A DNA stretch of 64,000 bases from JAWKSY01 sp041402125 (GTDB lineage Bacteria > Planctomycetota > GCA-002687715 > DRQF01): NCBI GenBank assembly GCA_041402125.1, contig JAWKSY010000018.1, forward strand, positions 1-64,000, given 5' to 3'. Under the pieces are notes generated by a model, which made no database searches, was not told the DNA's origin, and saw only the letters and a list, made by a program, of their open reading frames with translations. Every line of letters begins with the position of its first letter. The first letter of the stretch is position 1. The position numbers and the translations under genes were made by a program. Shown one piece after another: positions 49,828-58,617 of the stretch.

Positions 49828-51150
49828 TCAGGCCGGCAGCGGGAGATCGACGGTGACTCGGGTTCCCGCGCCGGGTTCCGACTCGATCTCGAGCCGTCCC
49901 TCGAGTCGCTCGATCACCGATCGCGAGAGATAGAGGCCGAGCCCCATGCCGCGACCGGGCTCCTTGGTCGTGAAGAAGGGATCCTCGGCGCGGGAGAGGG
50001 TCCCCGCGTCCATGCCGGTGCCGCGGTCGATCACCTCGATCAGGACCCGCGGCCCGAACCGCCGGGCGCGGACGCGGACGGCTTCGCCCTCGGGCGAGGC
50101 GTCGAGCGCGTTCTTGATGAGCCCCCGGATCGCGCGGCGGAAGGCGTCGCGCGGGATCCGCAGGGAGATCCCGCGCGCCTCCTCGTCGAGGTCGATCTCG
50201 AGGCGCGCGTCGGCGTGGAGCGGCGCGATCACAGCGGACAGGAAGTCCGGCAGCGCGACCGACTCGAGCCGCTCGCCGACCATGCTTCCCGAGTTCGCCG
50301 ACATCTGCTCGAGGATGCCGCGGCAGCGCTGGACCTCGCCGCGGATGAGACGCACGTCCTCGGCGAGCGCGGGGTCGCCGCCCGCGCGTTCGAGGTCGAG
50401 CTCGAGCTCCTTCGCCGCGACGGCGATCGTCGAGAGCGGCGTCGAGAGTTCGTGGGCGGCGCCCGCGGCGAGCGTGACGAGCGCCTCGACGCGCTCGAGG
50501 CGCGACTTCTTGAGGCGCTCGTCCTCCAGCGCGACGAGGTTGCGGTCGAGCTCGTGATGGATGCGCGTCACGAAGTACACGATGATCGCGCTGGCGACGA
50601 GGTAGGCCACGAGCACGCCGCGCCTCTGCAGTTCGGGCTCGGCGAGCGCCGCCAGCGGCTGGTGGATCACGACGAGGAAACCGAAGCAGAACCCGGCGAA
50701 GACGGTCATTCCCCAGGCCCAGCGGACCGGGAGGATCACGGCCGCGAGCGCGAGGTGGAGGAAGTAGAAGACGGCGAAGGGATTCCGCCAGCCTCCCGAG
50801 AAGAAGAGGAGACCGGTGAGGATCAGCAGGTCGAGACCGATGACCCATCCGGTCAGGAGCTGCCCCTGATCTCCCCAGCGCGGAGGACTCTCGCCGCCGA
50901 GCTCGGGCGCGATGAGGCGACCGAAGACAAGGTTGCTCGCCGCGGTGACCGCGACGATGAACAGGAGGCCCGTGAGCGGGACGGGGATGCCGTAGCCGAA
51001 GGAGACGGAGACCACCGTGGCGAGCTGACCGAACACGGCGGCCCAGCGGAGCTGGTAGAGCCAGACGAAGTTGATGCGGCTGCGGCCCGGATCGGCGCTG
51101 CTCGGGGTCGTCTTCGCCAAGTCCGCGCTCCTCGCGTCGGGTCGCCGCAT
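49828..51150 (-). CDS. regB: RegB/PrrB-type redox sensor histidine kinase
   Basis: The 440-residue kinase has six membrane helices with the quinone-binding heptapeptide GGWRNPF (119-125; family GGxxNPF). The H-box is LAAGAAHELSTPLSTIAVAA with His233. A Cys at position 276 (EVQRCRGILEQM) is in the place of the redox-active Cys of RegB. The N, G1, F and G2 boxes (IKNALDAS, EVIDRGTGMD, PFFTTKEPGRGMGLGLYLS) are intact. It should sense quinone redox state and thiol oxidation and phosphorylate the RegA-like regulator encoded 90 bp downstream. Confidence 0.92.
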   Translation of the reverse strand: MRRPDARSADLAKTTPSSADPGRSRINFVWLYQLRWAAVFGQLATVVSVSFGYGIPVPLTGLLFIVAVTAASNLVFGRLIAPELGGESPPRWGDQGQLLTGWVIGLDLLILTGLLFFSGGWRNPFAVFYFLHLALAAVILPVRWAWGMTVFAGFCFGFLVVIHQPLAALAEPELQRRGVLVAYLVASAIIVYFVTRIHHELDRNLVALEDERLKKSRLERVEALVTLAAGAAHELSTPLSTIAVAAKELELDLERAGGDPALAEDVRLIRGEVQRCRGILEQMSANSGSMVGERLESVALPDFLSAVIAPLHADARLEIDLDEEARGISLRIPRDAFRRAIRGLIKNALDASPEGEAVRVRARRFGPRVLIEVIDRGTGMDAGTLSRAEDPFFTTKEPGRGMGLGLYLSRSVIERLEGRLEIESEPGAGTRVTVDLPLPA

Positions 51151-51288
51151 CGCGGCGGGGAGGGGAAACGAGGACGGCGCGCGCCGCCCGCCCCATCATG
51201 GCCGGGCGGGGACGCGGACGTCAAAGCGCCGCGACCCCGGAGATCGACGATCTCCGAGGTCGCGGCGGGGTCCGGGATTCCGACGGCG

Positions 51289-52512
51289 TCAGCGGCCGGC
51301 CAGCTCGGCGAGGATCTCGCCCTGCTCGCTCTCGCGCAGCACCTCGAGCGCCTCCTCCTGGATCTGGCGGACACGCTCCGAGGACACGCCGAGGACGCGG
51401 CCGATCTCGCCGAGGGTGTGGGCGGGGACGCGGCCGAGTCCGAAGCGGAGCTCGAGCACCGTCCGCTGGCGCTCGTTGAGGACGTCGAGCGAGCCGTGCA
51501 CGAAGTCGCGGAGATCCTGACGCGAGGCGCCCGCCTCCGGCGACTCGCCGCCGCGATCGGGGATGACCTCGGCCATGCTGCCGTCCTCGTCGCGGGACGC
51601 GTCGAGGCTGACGAGCGAGCCCGTCACCGTCGGGTTCGCCATGAGGGCCGGCATCCGGTACTTCTTGCCCTGGTACGAGACCACGGCGGGCGTCTCGACG
51701 CCGTTCCGCTTGTCCTTCGCGACCTTCCGCAGCAGGTGCGTGAGGTGCACGGGAAGGCGGATCATGCGGCTCTTCTCCTCCAGCGCCCGGATCACGCTCT
51801 GGCGGATCCACAGGTAGGCGTAGGTCGAGAAGCGGACGTTGAACCGGCCGTTGAAGGACTCGGTCGCGCGGATGAGGCCGATGTTCCCCTCCTGGATCAG
51901 CTCGTCGAAGGACATCGGACCCGGGATGAAGCTCCAGGCGACCTTCAGCACGAGGCGCAGGTTGCGCTCGACCAGGGGGCGACGGGTCTCGATGAAGAGC
52001 TCCCGCGCCTGGGCGATCTTCTCGGCCGCGGACGCCCCGTGGTGCTCCTCCGCGGCGAGGCGGTAGCGCTCGAGCGGCGCGGGCCGGAGGCCGACGTGCA
52101 GCAGGGCCCGCACGAGCCACGCGGTGCGGCCGCGCAGCCGGTAGCGGAAGGGATTCTTGCCGTGGCGGCGGATGTGCCGCTCGAACATCGCGTGCAGCCG
52201 GGGCGCATGGTGGGCCGGGCCGATCTGGCCGGGCTTGAGCTGCGGCGGCCCCGGGATGATCGAGGCCGGGGAGATCTCGCCCCGGTCACAGGCCTGAAGG
52301 TCCTGCCAGACCGCCTCGAGGCCGGCCTCGGTGTGGAGGAAGCTCCGCATCCAGGCGTTGCGGACCTCGATCAGCCGCGCGAGATGCTCTCGCTCCTCGT
52401 CGGGCGTGAGGAGGTCGTGCGACTCGACCTCGCGCAGGTAGATGTCCAGAGGGTCTCCCCCCTGCGCGGTCGATCGGCCTCGGTTTCGCCCCGTGTCGGT
52501 CTTCTTGGCCAT
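51289..52512 (-). CDS. sigma-70 family RNA polymerase sigma factor with inserted segment
   Basis: ATG 52512 (MAKKTDTG) gives 407 residues. Region 1.2 (DPLDIYLREVESHDLLTPDE) is followed by a roughly 120-residue non-conserved insert, then region 2 (RPLVERNLRLVLKVAWSF, FDELIQEGNIGLIRATESF, FSTYAYLWIRQSVIRALEEK), region 3, and region 4 (LDVLNERQRTVLELRFGLG, LGEIGRVLGVSSERVRQIQ). There is no region 1.1. It is a RpoD/RpoS-like group 2 sigma; the housekeeping sigma would normally be longer. The insert between 1.2 and 2 is Arg/His/Pro-rich. A disordered upstream reading frame is not used. Confidence 0.9.
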   Translation of the reverse strand: MAKKTDTGRNRGRSTAQGGDPLDIYLREVESHDLLTPDEEREHLARLIEVRNAWMRSFLHTEAGLEAVWQDLQACDRGEISPASIIPGPPQLKPGQIGPAHHAPRLHAMFERHIRRHGKNPFRYRLRGRTAWLVRALLHVGLRPAPLERYRLAAEEHHGASAAEKIAQARELFIETRRPLVERNLRLVLKVAWSFIPGPMSFDELIQEGNIGLIRATESFNGRFNVRFSTYAYLWIRQSVIRALEEKSRMIRLPVHLTHLLRKVAKDKRNGVETPAVVSYQGKKYRMPALMANPTVTGSLVSLDASRDEDGSMAEVIPDRGGESPEAGASRQDLRDFVHGSLDVLNERQRTVLELRFGLGRVPAHTLGEIGRVLGVSSERVRQIQEEALEVLRESEQGEILAELAGR

Positions 52513-53045
52513 CTCGCTGTCCCTTCCCGTGGCGCGGTTCCCGTCGCTCCGCCCGGAGGGACGGAGGGGTCGAACGCGATCGGAGTCGCGGCCGGCCATC
52601 CGACTTGTACGTCGGGAGGCCCGGTTCTCGTCCCGGAAGCCGCATTCGATTTCCCGATGCCGCCCATCGCGTGAAGTGATGGGGTTTTTCCGGGCGTCCG
52701 GGGGGCTCCCGGACGTCGCTTCGACCCCGGCATCGTGGATGAAAACAACCAAATCGTCCACCCCATTCCGCAAAACCGGCGCGCGGCGGAAAGGTCCCGC
52801 GGCGCGGGCGTTGGGCGGGGAATCCGGGTCAAACCGTTGTCAATAAATAGCTTAATATAAACGACGTCGCTTTGACCTCGGACACTTCGGGACTCGGATA
52901 AGCAGATCTGATCGTTCAGAGCGTCCACGACCTGTCCGCGGGGTCTGAAAAGCCGGTCCCGGAGGGACCGTATGGTCTCGCGGCGGGCGACCCGGGTCCG
53001 CCGGGCGCCCGGGATGGTCGCCCGTCCGGCGCGAGGGCCTCGTCC
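52513..53045. other. 533-bp divergent intergenic region with AT-rich island and hairpin
   Basis: A 25-bp AT-rich island (52837-52861, including CAATAAATAGCTTAATATAA) stands out in this genome and is flanked by GGTCAAA (52827-52833) and its complement TTTGACC (52871-52877). It probably holds the sigma-gene promoter or a regulator site, but no -35/-10 pair with normal spacing is clear on either strand. A perfect hairpin, CGGTCCC-GGA-GGGACCG, lies at 52954-52970 before the lipase gene. I see no small gene. Confidence 0.55.
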
Positions 53046-53927
53046 ATGCTGAAGCGACTCCCCGAGGACCTCCGGGGCCTGCGGGTGCCGAATCCGACCT
53101 GGCCCTACTTCGAGGGGGCCGGCCTTCGCCCCTTCGAGGCCGAGGCCCCGGGCTTCCGCCTCGCGAACGCCTGGTGGCTGGCCGAGGCCTCCTTCCTCGC
53201 CTACCTGGACGACCCGGAGGCCATCCGGGCGAGCCTCGCGCGGGTCGGCCGCACGGAAGTGAGGATCTTCGAGAGCGAACGGCTCCGCGCCGTCCTCGCC
53301 CGGGGCGCGGGTCCCGCCTGGCTGATCTTCCGCGGCACCCTCATCTCGAGCCGGCGCAATCTCGTGACGGATCTGCGGGTGCGACTGGTGTCCCATCGCG
53401 GGGCGGGGCGCGTCCACCGGGGCTTCGCGGAGGCCTTCGACCACCTCCGCCCGGCGCTCGAGGCCGCGTCGTCCGGCGCCGACCCGATCTTCGTCACCGG
53501 ACACAGCCTCGGGGCGGCGCTCGCCACGCTCGCGGCGGACGAGCTCGGGCCGCGCGCCCGCCTGTACGGCTTCGGCTCGCCCCGGGTCGGAGACGCCGAC
53601 TTCGCGGCCGGGTTCCGCTGCCCTCGCGCGTACCGGGTCGTCGTCGAACACGACCTCGTCGCGGAGCTTCCTCCTCCGCTCCTCTACCGGCACGTCGGAG
53701 AGCTGCACCGGATCCTCGGCGACGGCCGGCATCTCGTCGGAAGCGCGGCCGAACTCGACCTCAAGGAGCGCTTCGAGCGCAACCTGCGGGAGCGATTGCC
53801 CGGCATCGTGCGCCGGGCCACGGACGCCGCCTCCCTCGGCGGCGAGGCGCTGCGCGAGAACGCGATCACCGACCACGCGCCGGTGAGCTACGCCGTCCGC
53901 CTCTGGAACGCGCTCGAGCGCCGCTAG
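53046..53927 (+). CDS. class 3 lipase-family alpha/beta hydrolase
   Basis: The 293-residue protein has the lipase-3 blocks WLIFRGTLISSRRNLVTDL (oxyanion strand), GRVHRGFAEAFDHLRPAL, the nucleophile elbow FVTGHSLGAALATLAADEL (Ser154), and YGFGSPRVGDADFAAGF. An Asp and His later in the chain (VVVEHDLVAELPP, ITDHAPVSYAVRLW) can complete the triad. No signal peptide is visible, so the enzyme is probably cytoplasmic. Its TAG overlaps the stop of the convergent molybdopterin enzyme gene. Confidence 0.88.
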   Translation: MLKRLPEDLRGLRVPNPTWPYFEGAGLRPFEAEAPGFRLANAWWLAEASFLAYLDDPEAIRASLARVGRTEVRIFESERLRAVLARGAGPAWLIFRGTLISSRRNLVTDLRVRLVSHRGAGRVHRGFAEAFDHLRPALEAASSGADPIFVTGHSLGAALATLAADELGPRARLYGFGSPRVGDADFAAGFRCPRAYRVVVEHDLVAELPPPLLYRHVGELHRILGDGRHLVGSAAELDLKERFERNLRERLPGIVRRATDAASLGGEALRENAITDHAPVSYAVRLWNALERR

Positions 53928-55843
53928 ACGAGCCGCACCGGTTCGTCGTAGTAGACCGCGCCGCCGCCGAGATCCGTCTCCTCGGCCGCGATCAGGGCGT
54001 TGGCGCAGCCCCCGCGCCGGAACATGCCGCCCTTGCGCGTGAGGGCGACGTCGCGGCGGAGCTCGGGATCGAGGCGCAGCACCACGTCCATCGCGCCGTG
54101 ACGGCTCTCCAGACGCGCGCGCGCGCCGTCCGTTCGCCCCGCCGCGCGATCGGGGTGGATCCGCAGCTCGGGCGGCCCCTCCCCCGGATCGACGGACCAC
54201 TGCGAGGACTGCGCCTCCGCGGTCGAGAGGGCGAGCAGCGTCATGGGGTAGTCCGGATCGGCGGCGCGAGGCGGGGCCGCCCGCTCCGTGAGGAGCTCGA
54301 TGCGACCGCTCGGCGTGGCGAAGCGGCCGTCCTCGAAGGGCACGCGCGCCGCGAAGGGCGAGCGCAGCCCCCGCTCGAGCTCGGCCTCGCGCCCCGCGAG
54401 TCGCGCCGCGGCGCGCGCCTTCCAGTGCGTCGGCGAGGCGGGGAACTCGTCGCCGAATCCGAGTCGCTCCGCGAGCGCGGCGTAGATCTCGAGCTCGTGG
54501 CGCGCCTCGCCGGCCGGCGGGAGCACGGGCCGGGACGCACGGAGGAAGTGGTTGCCGTAGGCGCCGAGGAGATCCTCGTCCTCGAGCAGCGTCAGGGTCG
54601 GCAGGACGAGATCGGCGAGATCGGTCGTGTCGGTGGGGTGCGTGTCCACGACGACGACGAACTCGCGGCTCGCGAAGGCGCGGCGCACCGTCTCGGCCTC
54701 GGGGAGCATGCTGACCGGGTTGCCGGCCGTCACCCAGATCGCCGCGATCCCGGGATCGCGGGCGGCGAGGATCTCGGGTCCGAGCCGCGCCTCCGCGAGG
54801 GTGCGGGCCGCGGGGGGCGGCGGGGCCCCGAAGCCGGAGTCGAAGGCGCCCGCGCGCGTCGCGCAGTAGAAGTTCGCGCCCCCTCCGCGCACGCCGACGC
54901 TCCCGGCCAGGGCCGCGAGCCCGTCGAGCGCGCGCATCGTGCGCCCCCCGTTGCGGCGCCGCTGGAGACCCCAGCCGATCTGGAGGTTCAGGGGGCGGCG
55001 GGTCGCGATCAGCTCGACGAGCGCCTCGAGCCGCTCCGGATCGAGGTCCGCCTCCGCGGCCCAGCCGCGGTGGTCGCGCGCCTCGGCGAGGGCGCGGAAG
55101 GCCGCGACGTCGAGGCAGCGCGCCGCGGCGTCCGGATCGACGGCGTCCCGCGCGAAGAGGCCTCGCACCACCGCCATCGCGATCGCGTAGTCGGCGCCGG
55201 GTCGGGGCTGGAGGTGGAGATCGGCGCCGCGCGCGGCCGCGCTCCGGACGGGGTCGATCGCGACGACCGGGATGCCCCGCTCGCGCGCCGCCCGGAGCCC
55301 GGGCAGGAGGTGGACGCTCGAGACGTTCGGGTTCTTCCCCCAGAGGACGATCACGCCGGCGTGGGCGAGATCGTCCGGATCGCCGCTCTCGGCCGCGCCG
55401 AAGTCCGCGAACTGGGCCGCCTCCCCCGCCCCCATGCAGATGTCACCGCGCTTGCGGGTCACGGGGCCGAACCGCGCGAAGAAGAGATCCGACACCGAGC
55501 GGAGTACCCCGAGCGATCCCGCCGAGCGGTAGTGCAGCACGGCGGCGCCGCCGTCGCGATCCCGGATCGTCGCGAGCCGGTCGGCGGCGAGGTCCAGCGC
55601 CGCGTCCCAGGACAGGGGCTCGAGCCGCCCGTCCCGTCGGACCTGCGGGCGGAGGAATCGATCGGGAGCGTGGTGCCGGGCGGGAAAGCGCCGCGTCCGC
55701 GGACAGATGAAGCCGCGCGTGAAGGGATCCTCGGGATCGCCGCGGATCGCGAGGACCCGATCGCCCTCGACCTCGACGAGGAGCGAGCAGCTATCGGGAC
55801 AGTCGCGGTTGCAGGCGGTGCGGCGGATCTCGCTCACGGGCAC
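53924..55843 (-). CDS. molybdopterin-dependent oxidoreductase (DMSO reductase superfamily)
   Basis: GTG 55843 gives 639 residues. The N-terminal iron-sulfur motif RRTACNRDCPDSCSLLVEVE ... RGFICPRTRRF (C-x3-C-x3-C-x27-C) binds a [4Fe-4S] cluster. Molybdopterin-binding blocks follow: RSAGSLGVLRSVSDLFFARF, RKRGDICMGAGEAAQ with a possible Mo-ligand Cys, VLWGKNPNVSSVHLLPGL and VAIDPVRSAAARGADLHLQP. The C-terminal domain carries GGGAVYYDEPVRLV. No Tat signal precedes the cluster, so it is cytoplasmic. It resembles stand-alone family members of unknown substrate; no electron-transfer subunit is adjacent. It lies convergent to the lipase gene. Confidence 0.88.
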   Translation of the reverse strand: MPVSEIRRTACNRDCPDSCSLLVEVEGDRVLAIRGDPEDPFTRGFICPRTRRFPARHHAPDRFLRPQVRRDGRLEPLSWDAALDLAADRLATIRDRDGGAAVLHYRSAGSLGVLRSVSDLFFARFGPVTRKRGDICMGAGEAAQFADFGAAESGDPDDLAHAGVIVLWGKNPNVSSVHLLPGLRAARERGIPVVAIDPVRSAAARGADLHLQPRPGADYAIAMAVVRGLFARDAVDPDAAARCLDVAAFRALAEARDHRGWAAEADLDPERLEALVELIATRRPLNLQIGWGLQRRRNGGRTMRALDGLAALAGSVGVRGGGANFYCATRAGAFDSGFGAPPPPAARTLAEARLGPEILAARDPGIAAIWVTAGNPVSMLPEAETVRRAFASREFVVVVDTHPTDTTDLADLVLPTLTLLEDEDLLGAYGNHFLRASRPVLPPAGEARHELEIYAALAERLGFGDEFPASPTHWKARAAARLAGREAELERGLRSPFAARVPFEDGRFATPSGRIELLTERAAPPRAADPDYPMTLLALSTAEAQSSQWSVDPGEGPPELRIHPDRAAGRTDGARARLESRHGAMDVVLRLDPELRRDVALTRKGGMFRRGGCANALIAAEETDLGGGAVYYDEPVRLV

Positions 55844-56001
55844 ATCTCGGACGGGGCCGGCCGCGCGCGTCCGGTCACGGGGGGACGCGCGGCGCCGTCG
55901 CGAGGTGTAACATCGACCTCCCGCGGGAGGGAACGGCGGGACGCGGGTCGAGGACCCCGCGTCCGGGGTCCGGACCCGGCTCGCGGCCGAAGGAGTCTCC
56001 G

Positions 56002-57174
56002 ATGCCCCGACCGCGCCCCGTGATCCTCGCCGCGCTCCTCCTCCTCGCCGCCTGCGCCACCGGTCCCGAGCCGGATCGCGACCGGCCGGACGTCGACCCG
56101 GGGGCGACGCGCGACGGCTATTCGCGCGAGAAGATCCGGCCCGAGGAGATCGCGGCCGTCTGGGTGGATAGCTGGAACCCCGGCCTCTTCGACGCGGCCC
56201 AGATCGACCGCCTCGTCGACTGGTGCCGGGCGGAGGGCATCAACACGATCCTCGCCGAGGTCCGCAAGGTGGGCGACGCCTACTACGACAGCCGGCTCGA
56301 GCCGCGCGGCGTCGACGCGACCGGCGCGCGCATCCCGCTCTCCTTCGACCCCCTGGGGCACCTCCTGCGCCGCGCGCGCTCGCGCGGCATCCGCGTCGAG
56401 GCCTGGCTCGTGGCGAACCGGGTCTGGAAGGACGAGGCGCCGCCGCCGATCACGCTGCCCGAGCATCTCATGACGCGGCGCCCGGAGTGGCTGCTCCGCG
56501 ACCGCGCGGGACGGATCCGCGCCGAGGGCGACCCGAGCGTCTATCTCGACCCCTCCGACCCCGAGGCCCGGGCCTGGGTGGCGGAGGTCGCGGCCGACCT
56601 CGTCCGCCGCTACCCCGTCGACGCCGTCCACCTCGACTACATCCGCTACCCCGGTCGCGAGTGGGGCTACGGAGAACGCAGCCTGGCGCGCTTCGCGGCC
56701 GCGAGTGGCCGAAGCGGGTCGCCCGCCCCCGACGATCCCGAGTTCGGCGCGTGGCGACGCGAGCAGGTCACGCGCGAGCTCGAGGAGATCCGGACCGCGA
56801 TCCGCGCCGTCGATCCCGAGATCGAGCTCAGCGCGGCCACGATCACCTGGGACGAGATGGGCGCCGGAAGCTACGAGGCCACGCGCGGCCACGGCGCCGT
56901 CTTCCAGGACTGGCCGATGTGGTGTCGCACGGGCCTGATCGACGTCAACTACCCCATGCACTACAAGCGCGAGCACGACGAGCGCTGGCGCCGCGACTAC
57001 CGCCGGTGGCTGGACTTCTTCGAGTCCGTGCGACGCGAGGGCCGCGCGCGGATCGTCGTGGGCGTCGGCGCCTACATGAACGATCCCGAGGGGACGGCGG
57101 CCCAGCTCCGCGAGGCGCGCGCGCGCGCGCTCGACGGCACCGCGATCTTCAGCTACCACGCGCCGCGGCGATGA
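56002..57174 (+). CDS. GHL10-family (YngK-like) glycosidase lipoprotein
   Basis: The 390-residue protein has a lipoprotein signal (ILAALLLLAACATG). The GHL10/DUF187 barrel is recognisable from IAAVWVDSWNPGLFD, WCRAEGINTILAEVRKVGDA, GIRVEAWLVANRVWK, VDAVHLDYIRYPGREWGYG and AIFSYHAPRR. In related GH10-like lipoproteins an Asp in HLDYIRYP is catalytic. Substrates are probably bacterial glycans. Its stop overlaps the ATG of the decarboxylase gene (ATGA), so they are co-translated. Confidence 0.88.
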   Translation: MPRPRPVILAALLLLAACATGPEPDRDRPDVDPGATRDGYSREKIRPEEIAAVWVDSWNPGLFDAAQIDRLVDWCRAEGINTILAEVRKVGDAYYDSRLEPRGVDATGARIPLSFDPLGHLLRRARSRGIRVEAWLVANRVWKDEAPPPITLPEHLMTRRPEWLLRDRAGRIRAEGDPSVYLDPSDPEARAWVAEVAADLVRRYPVDAVHLDYIRYPGREWGYGERSLARFAAASGRSGSPAPDDPEFGAWRREQVTRELEEIRTAIRAVDPEIELSAATITWDEMGAGSYEATRGHGAVFQDWPMWCRTGLIDVNYPMHYKREHDERWRRDYRRWLDFFESVRREGRARIVVGVGAYMNDPEGTAAQLREARARALDGTAIFSYHAPRR

Positions 57175-58595
57175 GCGACGACGAGCTCCGAGACGCCCGC
57201 TCGGCCGAGCGCTTCCGCGAGCGCGGGCATCGTCTCGTCGACCGGCTGGCCGACCACCTCGCGTCCTGTCACGACGATCGCGAGGGACGCGTCGGTCGCG
57301 CCCTCGATCCCGAGGACGCGATGCGACGCTTCGGCGAGGACTTCCCCGAACGGGGCGCGGGCGATCTCGACGCTCTCGTCGAGCGGATCCTCGCCGACGG
57401 CATCCGCCTGCAGCACCCGCGCTTCGTCGGGCACCAGGTCTCGGCTCCCCTTCCCGCCGCCGCGCTCGTGGACCTGCTCGCCGGGCTCATGAACAACGGG
57501 ATGGCGGTCTTCGAGATGGGCCCGGCCGCGACCGCGATGGAGCGCTCCGTGCTGCGCTGGATGGCGACGCGGGCGGGATGGCCGCGCGGCGAGGGACACC
57601 TGACCTCCGGCGGTTCGATCGGCAACCTCGTGGCCCTCCTCACCGCGCGGCAGATCGGGGCGCGACTCGACGCGCGCGGACGGGCCGCCGTCGAGCGTCC
57701 GGCGCTGATCGTCTCGGAGCAGGCGCACTACTGCGCCGCCCGCGCGGCCCACGTCATGGGCTGGGGCGCCGACGGCCTCGTCGAGGTTCCCACCGACGAG
57801 TCGTTCCGCCTGCGCCCGGACCGGCTCGAGGCGGCGCGGCTCGAGGCGCGGCGCCGCGGCCGGGAGGCGATCGCGGTGTTCGCGAGCGCCTGTTCGACGG
57901 CGACGGGCTCCTACGATCCGCTCGAACCCATCGCGGACTTCTGCGAGCGCGAGGGCCTCTGGCTGCACGTCGACGGCGCGCACGGCGCGAGCGCGCTGCT
58001 CTCTCCCCGACTCCGCGACCGTCTCGCGGGGATCGAGCGCGCGGACTCGCTGGTCTGGGACGCCCACAAGATGCTGATGATGCCCGCGCTCGTGACGGGC
58101 GTGCTCTTCCGCGATCCGGCGCACGCGACCGCGGCCTTCGCGCAGCGCGCGTCCTACCTCTTCGAGGCCGACGCCGAGGCGGAGTGGTTCAACCACGGCC
58201 ACCGGACGCTCGAGTGCACGAAGACGATGATGGGAACGCGCCTCTGGGTCGCCCTGCATCTGCACGGCGAGGCGCTCTTCCGCGAGCACGTCGAGAGCCG
58301 CCACGATCTCGCGACGCGCTTCGCCGACGCGCTCGAGGAGGCGTCGGATTTCGAGCTCGCGCTGCGGCCGCAGAGCAACATCGTCTGCTTCCGCCACCGA
58401 CCGCCGGGAGGCGGCGACCTGGACGAACGCCAGCGGCGCGTGCGGGCGGCGCTCCTCGCCGGGGAACGCTTCTACCTGACGCAGACCGTGCTGCGCGGCG
58501 AGCGCTGGCTGAGGACGACGCTGATCCACCCCGAGACGGACGAGGCCGACCTCGCCGCGCTCCTCGACGCCATCCGCGCCGTCCCCGGTCGGTGA
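57171..58595 (+). CDS. PLP-dependent group II amino-acid decarboxylase
   Basis: The 474-residue enzyme has the group II decarboxylase layout: HPRFVGHQVSAPLPAAALV, GHLTSGGSIGNLVALLTAR, the PLP-stacking YCAARAAHVMGWG, LWLHVDGAHGASALLSP (Asp for PLP nitrogen), and SLVWDAHKMLMMPALVTG with PLP Lys300. Homologues decarboxylate aromatic amino acids, glutamate or diaminobutyrate; the substrate is not clear from sequence. It overlaps the glycosidase gene by 4 bp. The C-terminal domain is complete (GERFYLTQTVLRGERWLRTT). Confidence 0.9.
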   Translation: MSDDELRDARSAERFRERGHRLVDRLADHLASCHDDREGRVGRALDPEDAMRRFGEDFPERGAGDLDALVERILADGIRLQHPRFVGHQVSAPLPAAALVDLLAGLMNNGMAVFEMGPAATAMERSVLRWMATRAGWPRGEGHLTSGGSIGNLVALLTARQIGARLDARGRAAVERPALIVSEQAHYCAARAAHVMGWGADGLVEVPTDESFRLRPDRLEAARLEARRRGREAIAVFASACSTATGSYDPLEPIADFCEREGLWLHVDGAHGASALLSPRLRDRLAGIERADSLVWDAHKMLMMPALVTGVLFRDPAHATAAFAQRASYLFEADAEAEWFNHGHRTLECTKTMMGTRLWVALHLHGEALFREHVESRHDLATRFADALEEASDFELALRPQSNIVCFRHRPPGGGDLDERQRRVRAALLAGERFYLTQTVLRGERWLRTTLIHPETDEADLAALLDAIRAVPGR

Positions 58596-58617
58596 ACGCG
58601 ACGGGGACGGGCCGTGA

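Noticed and set aside
53924..55843. Selenocysteine formate dehydrogenase
   Set aside because: No in-frame TGA occurs in the gene, the likely ligand region has Cys (DICMGAG), and the overall sequence is not close to FdhF.
57118..57132. GC dinucleotide run as a Z-DNA or phase-variation tract
   Set aside because: It is short and lies within the intact coding frame of the glycosidase as Arg/Ala codons; dinucleotide repeats of this length are expected at this GC content.
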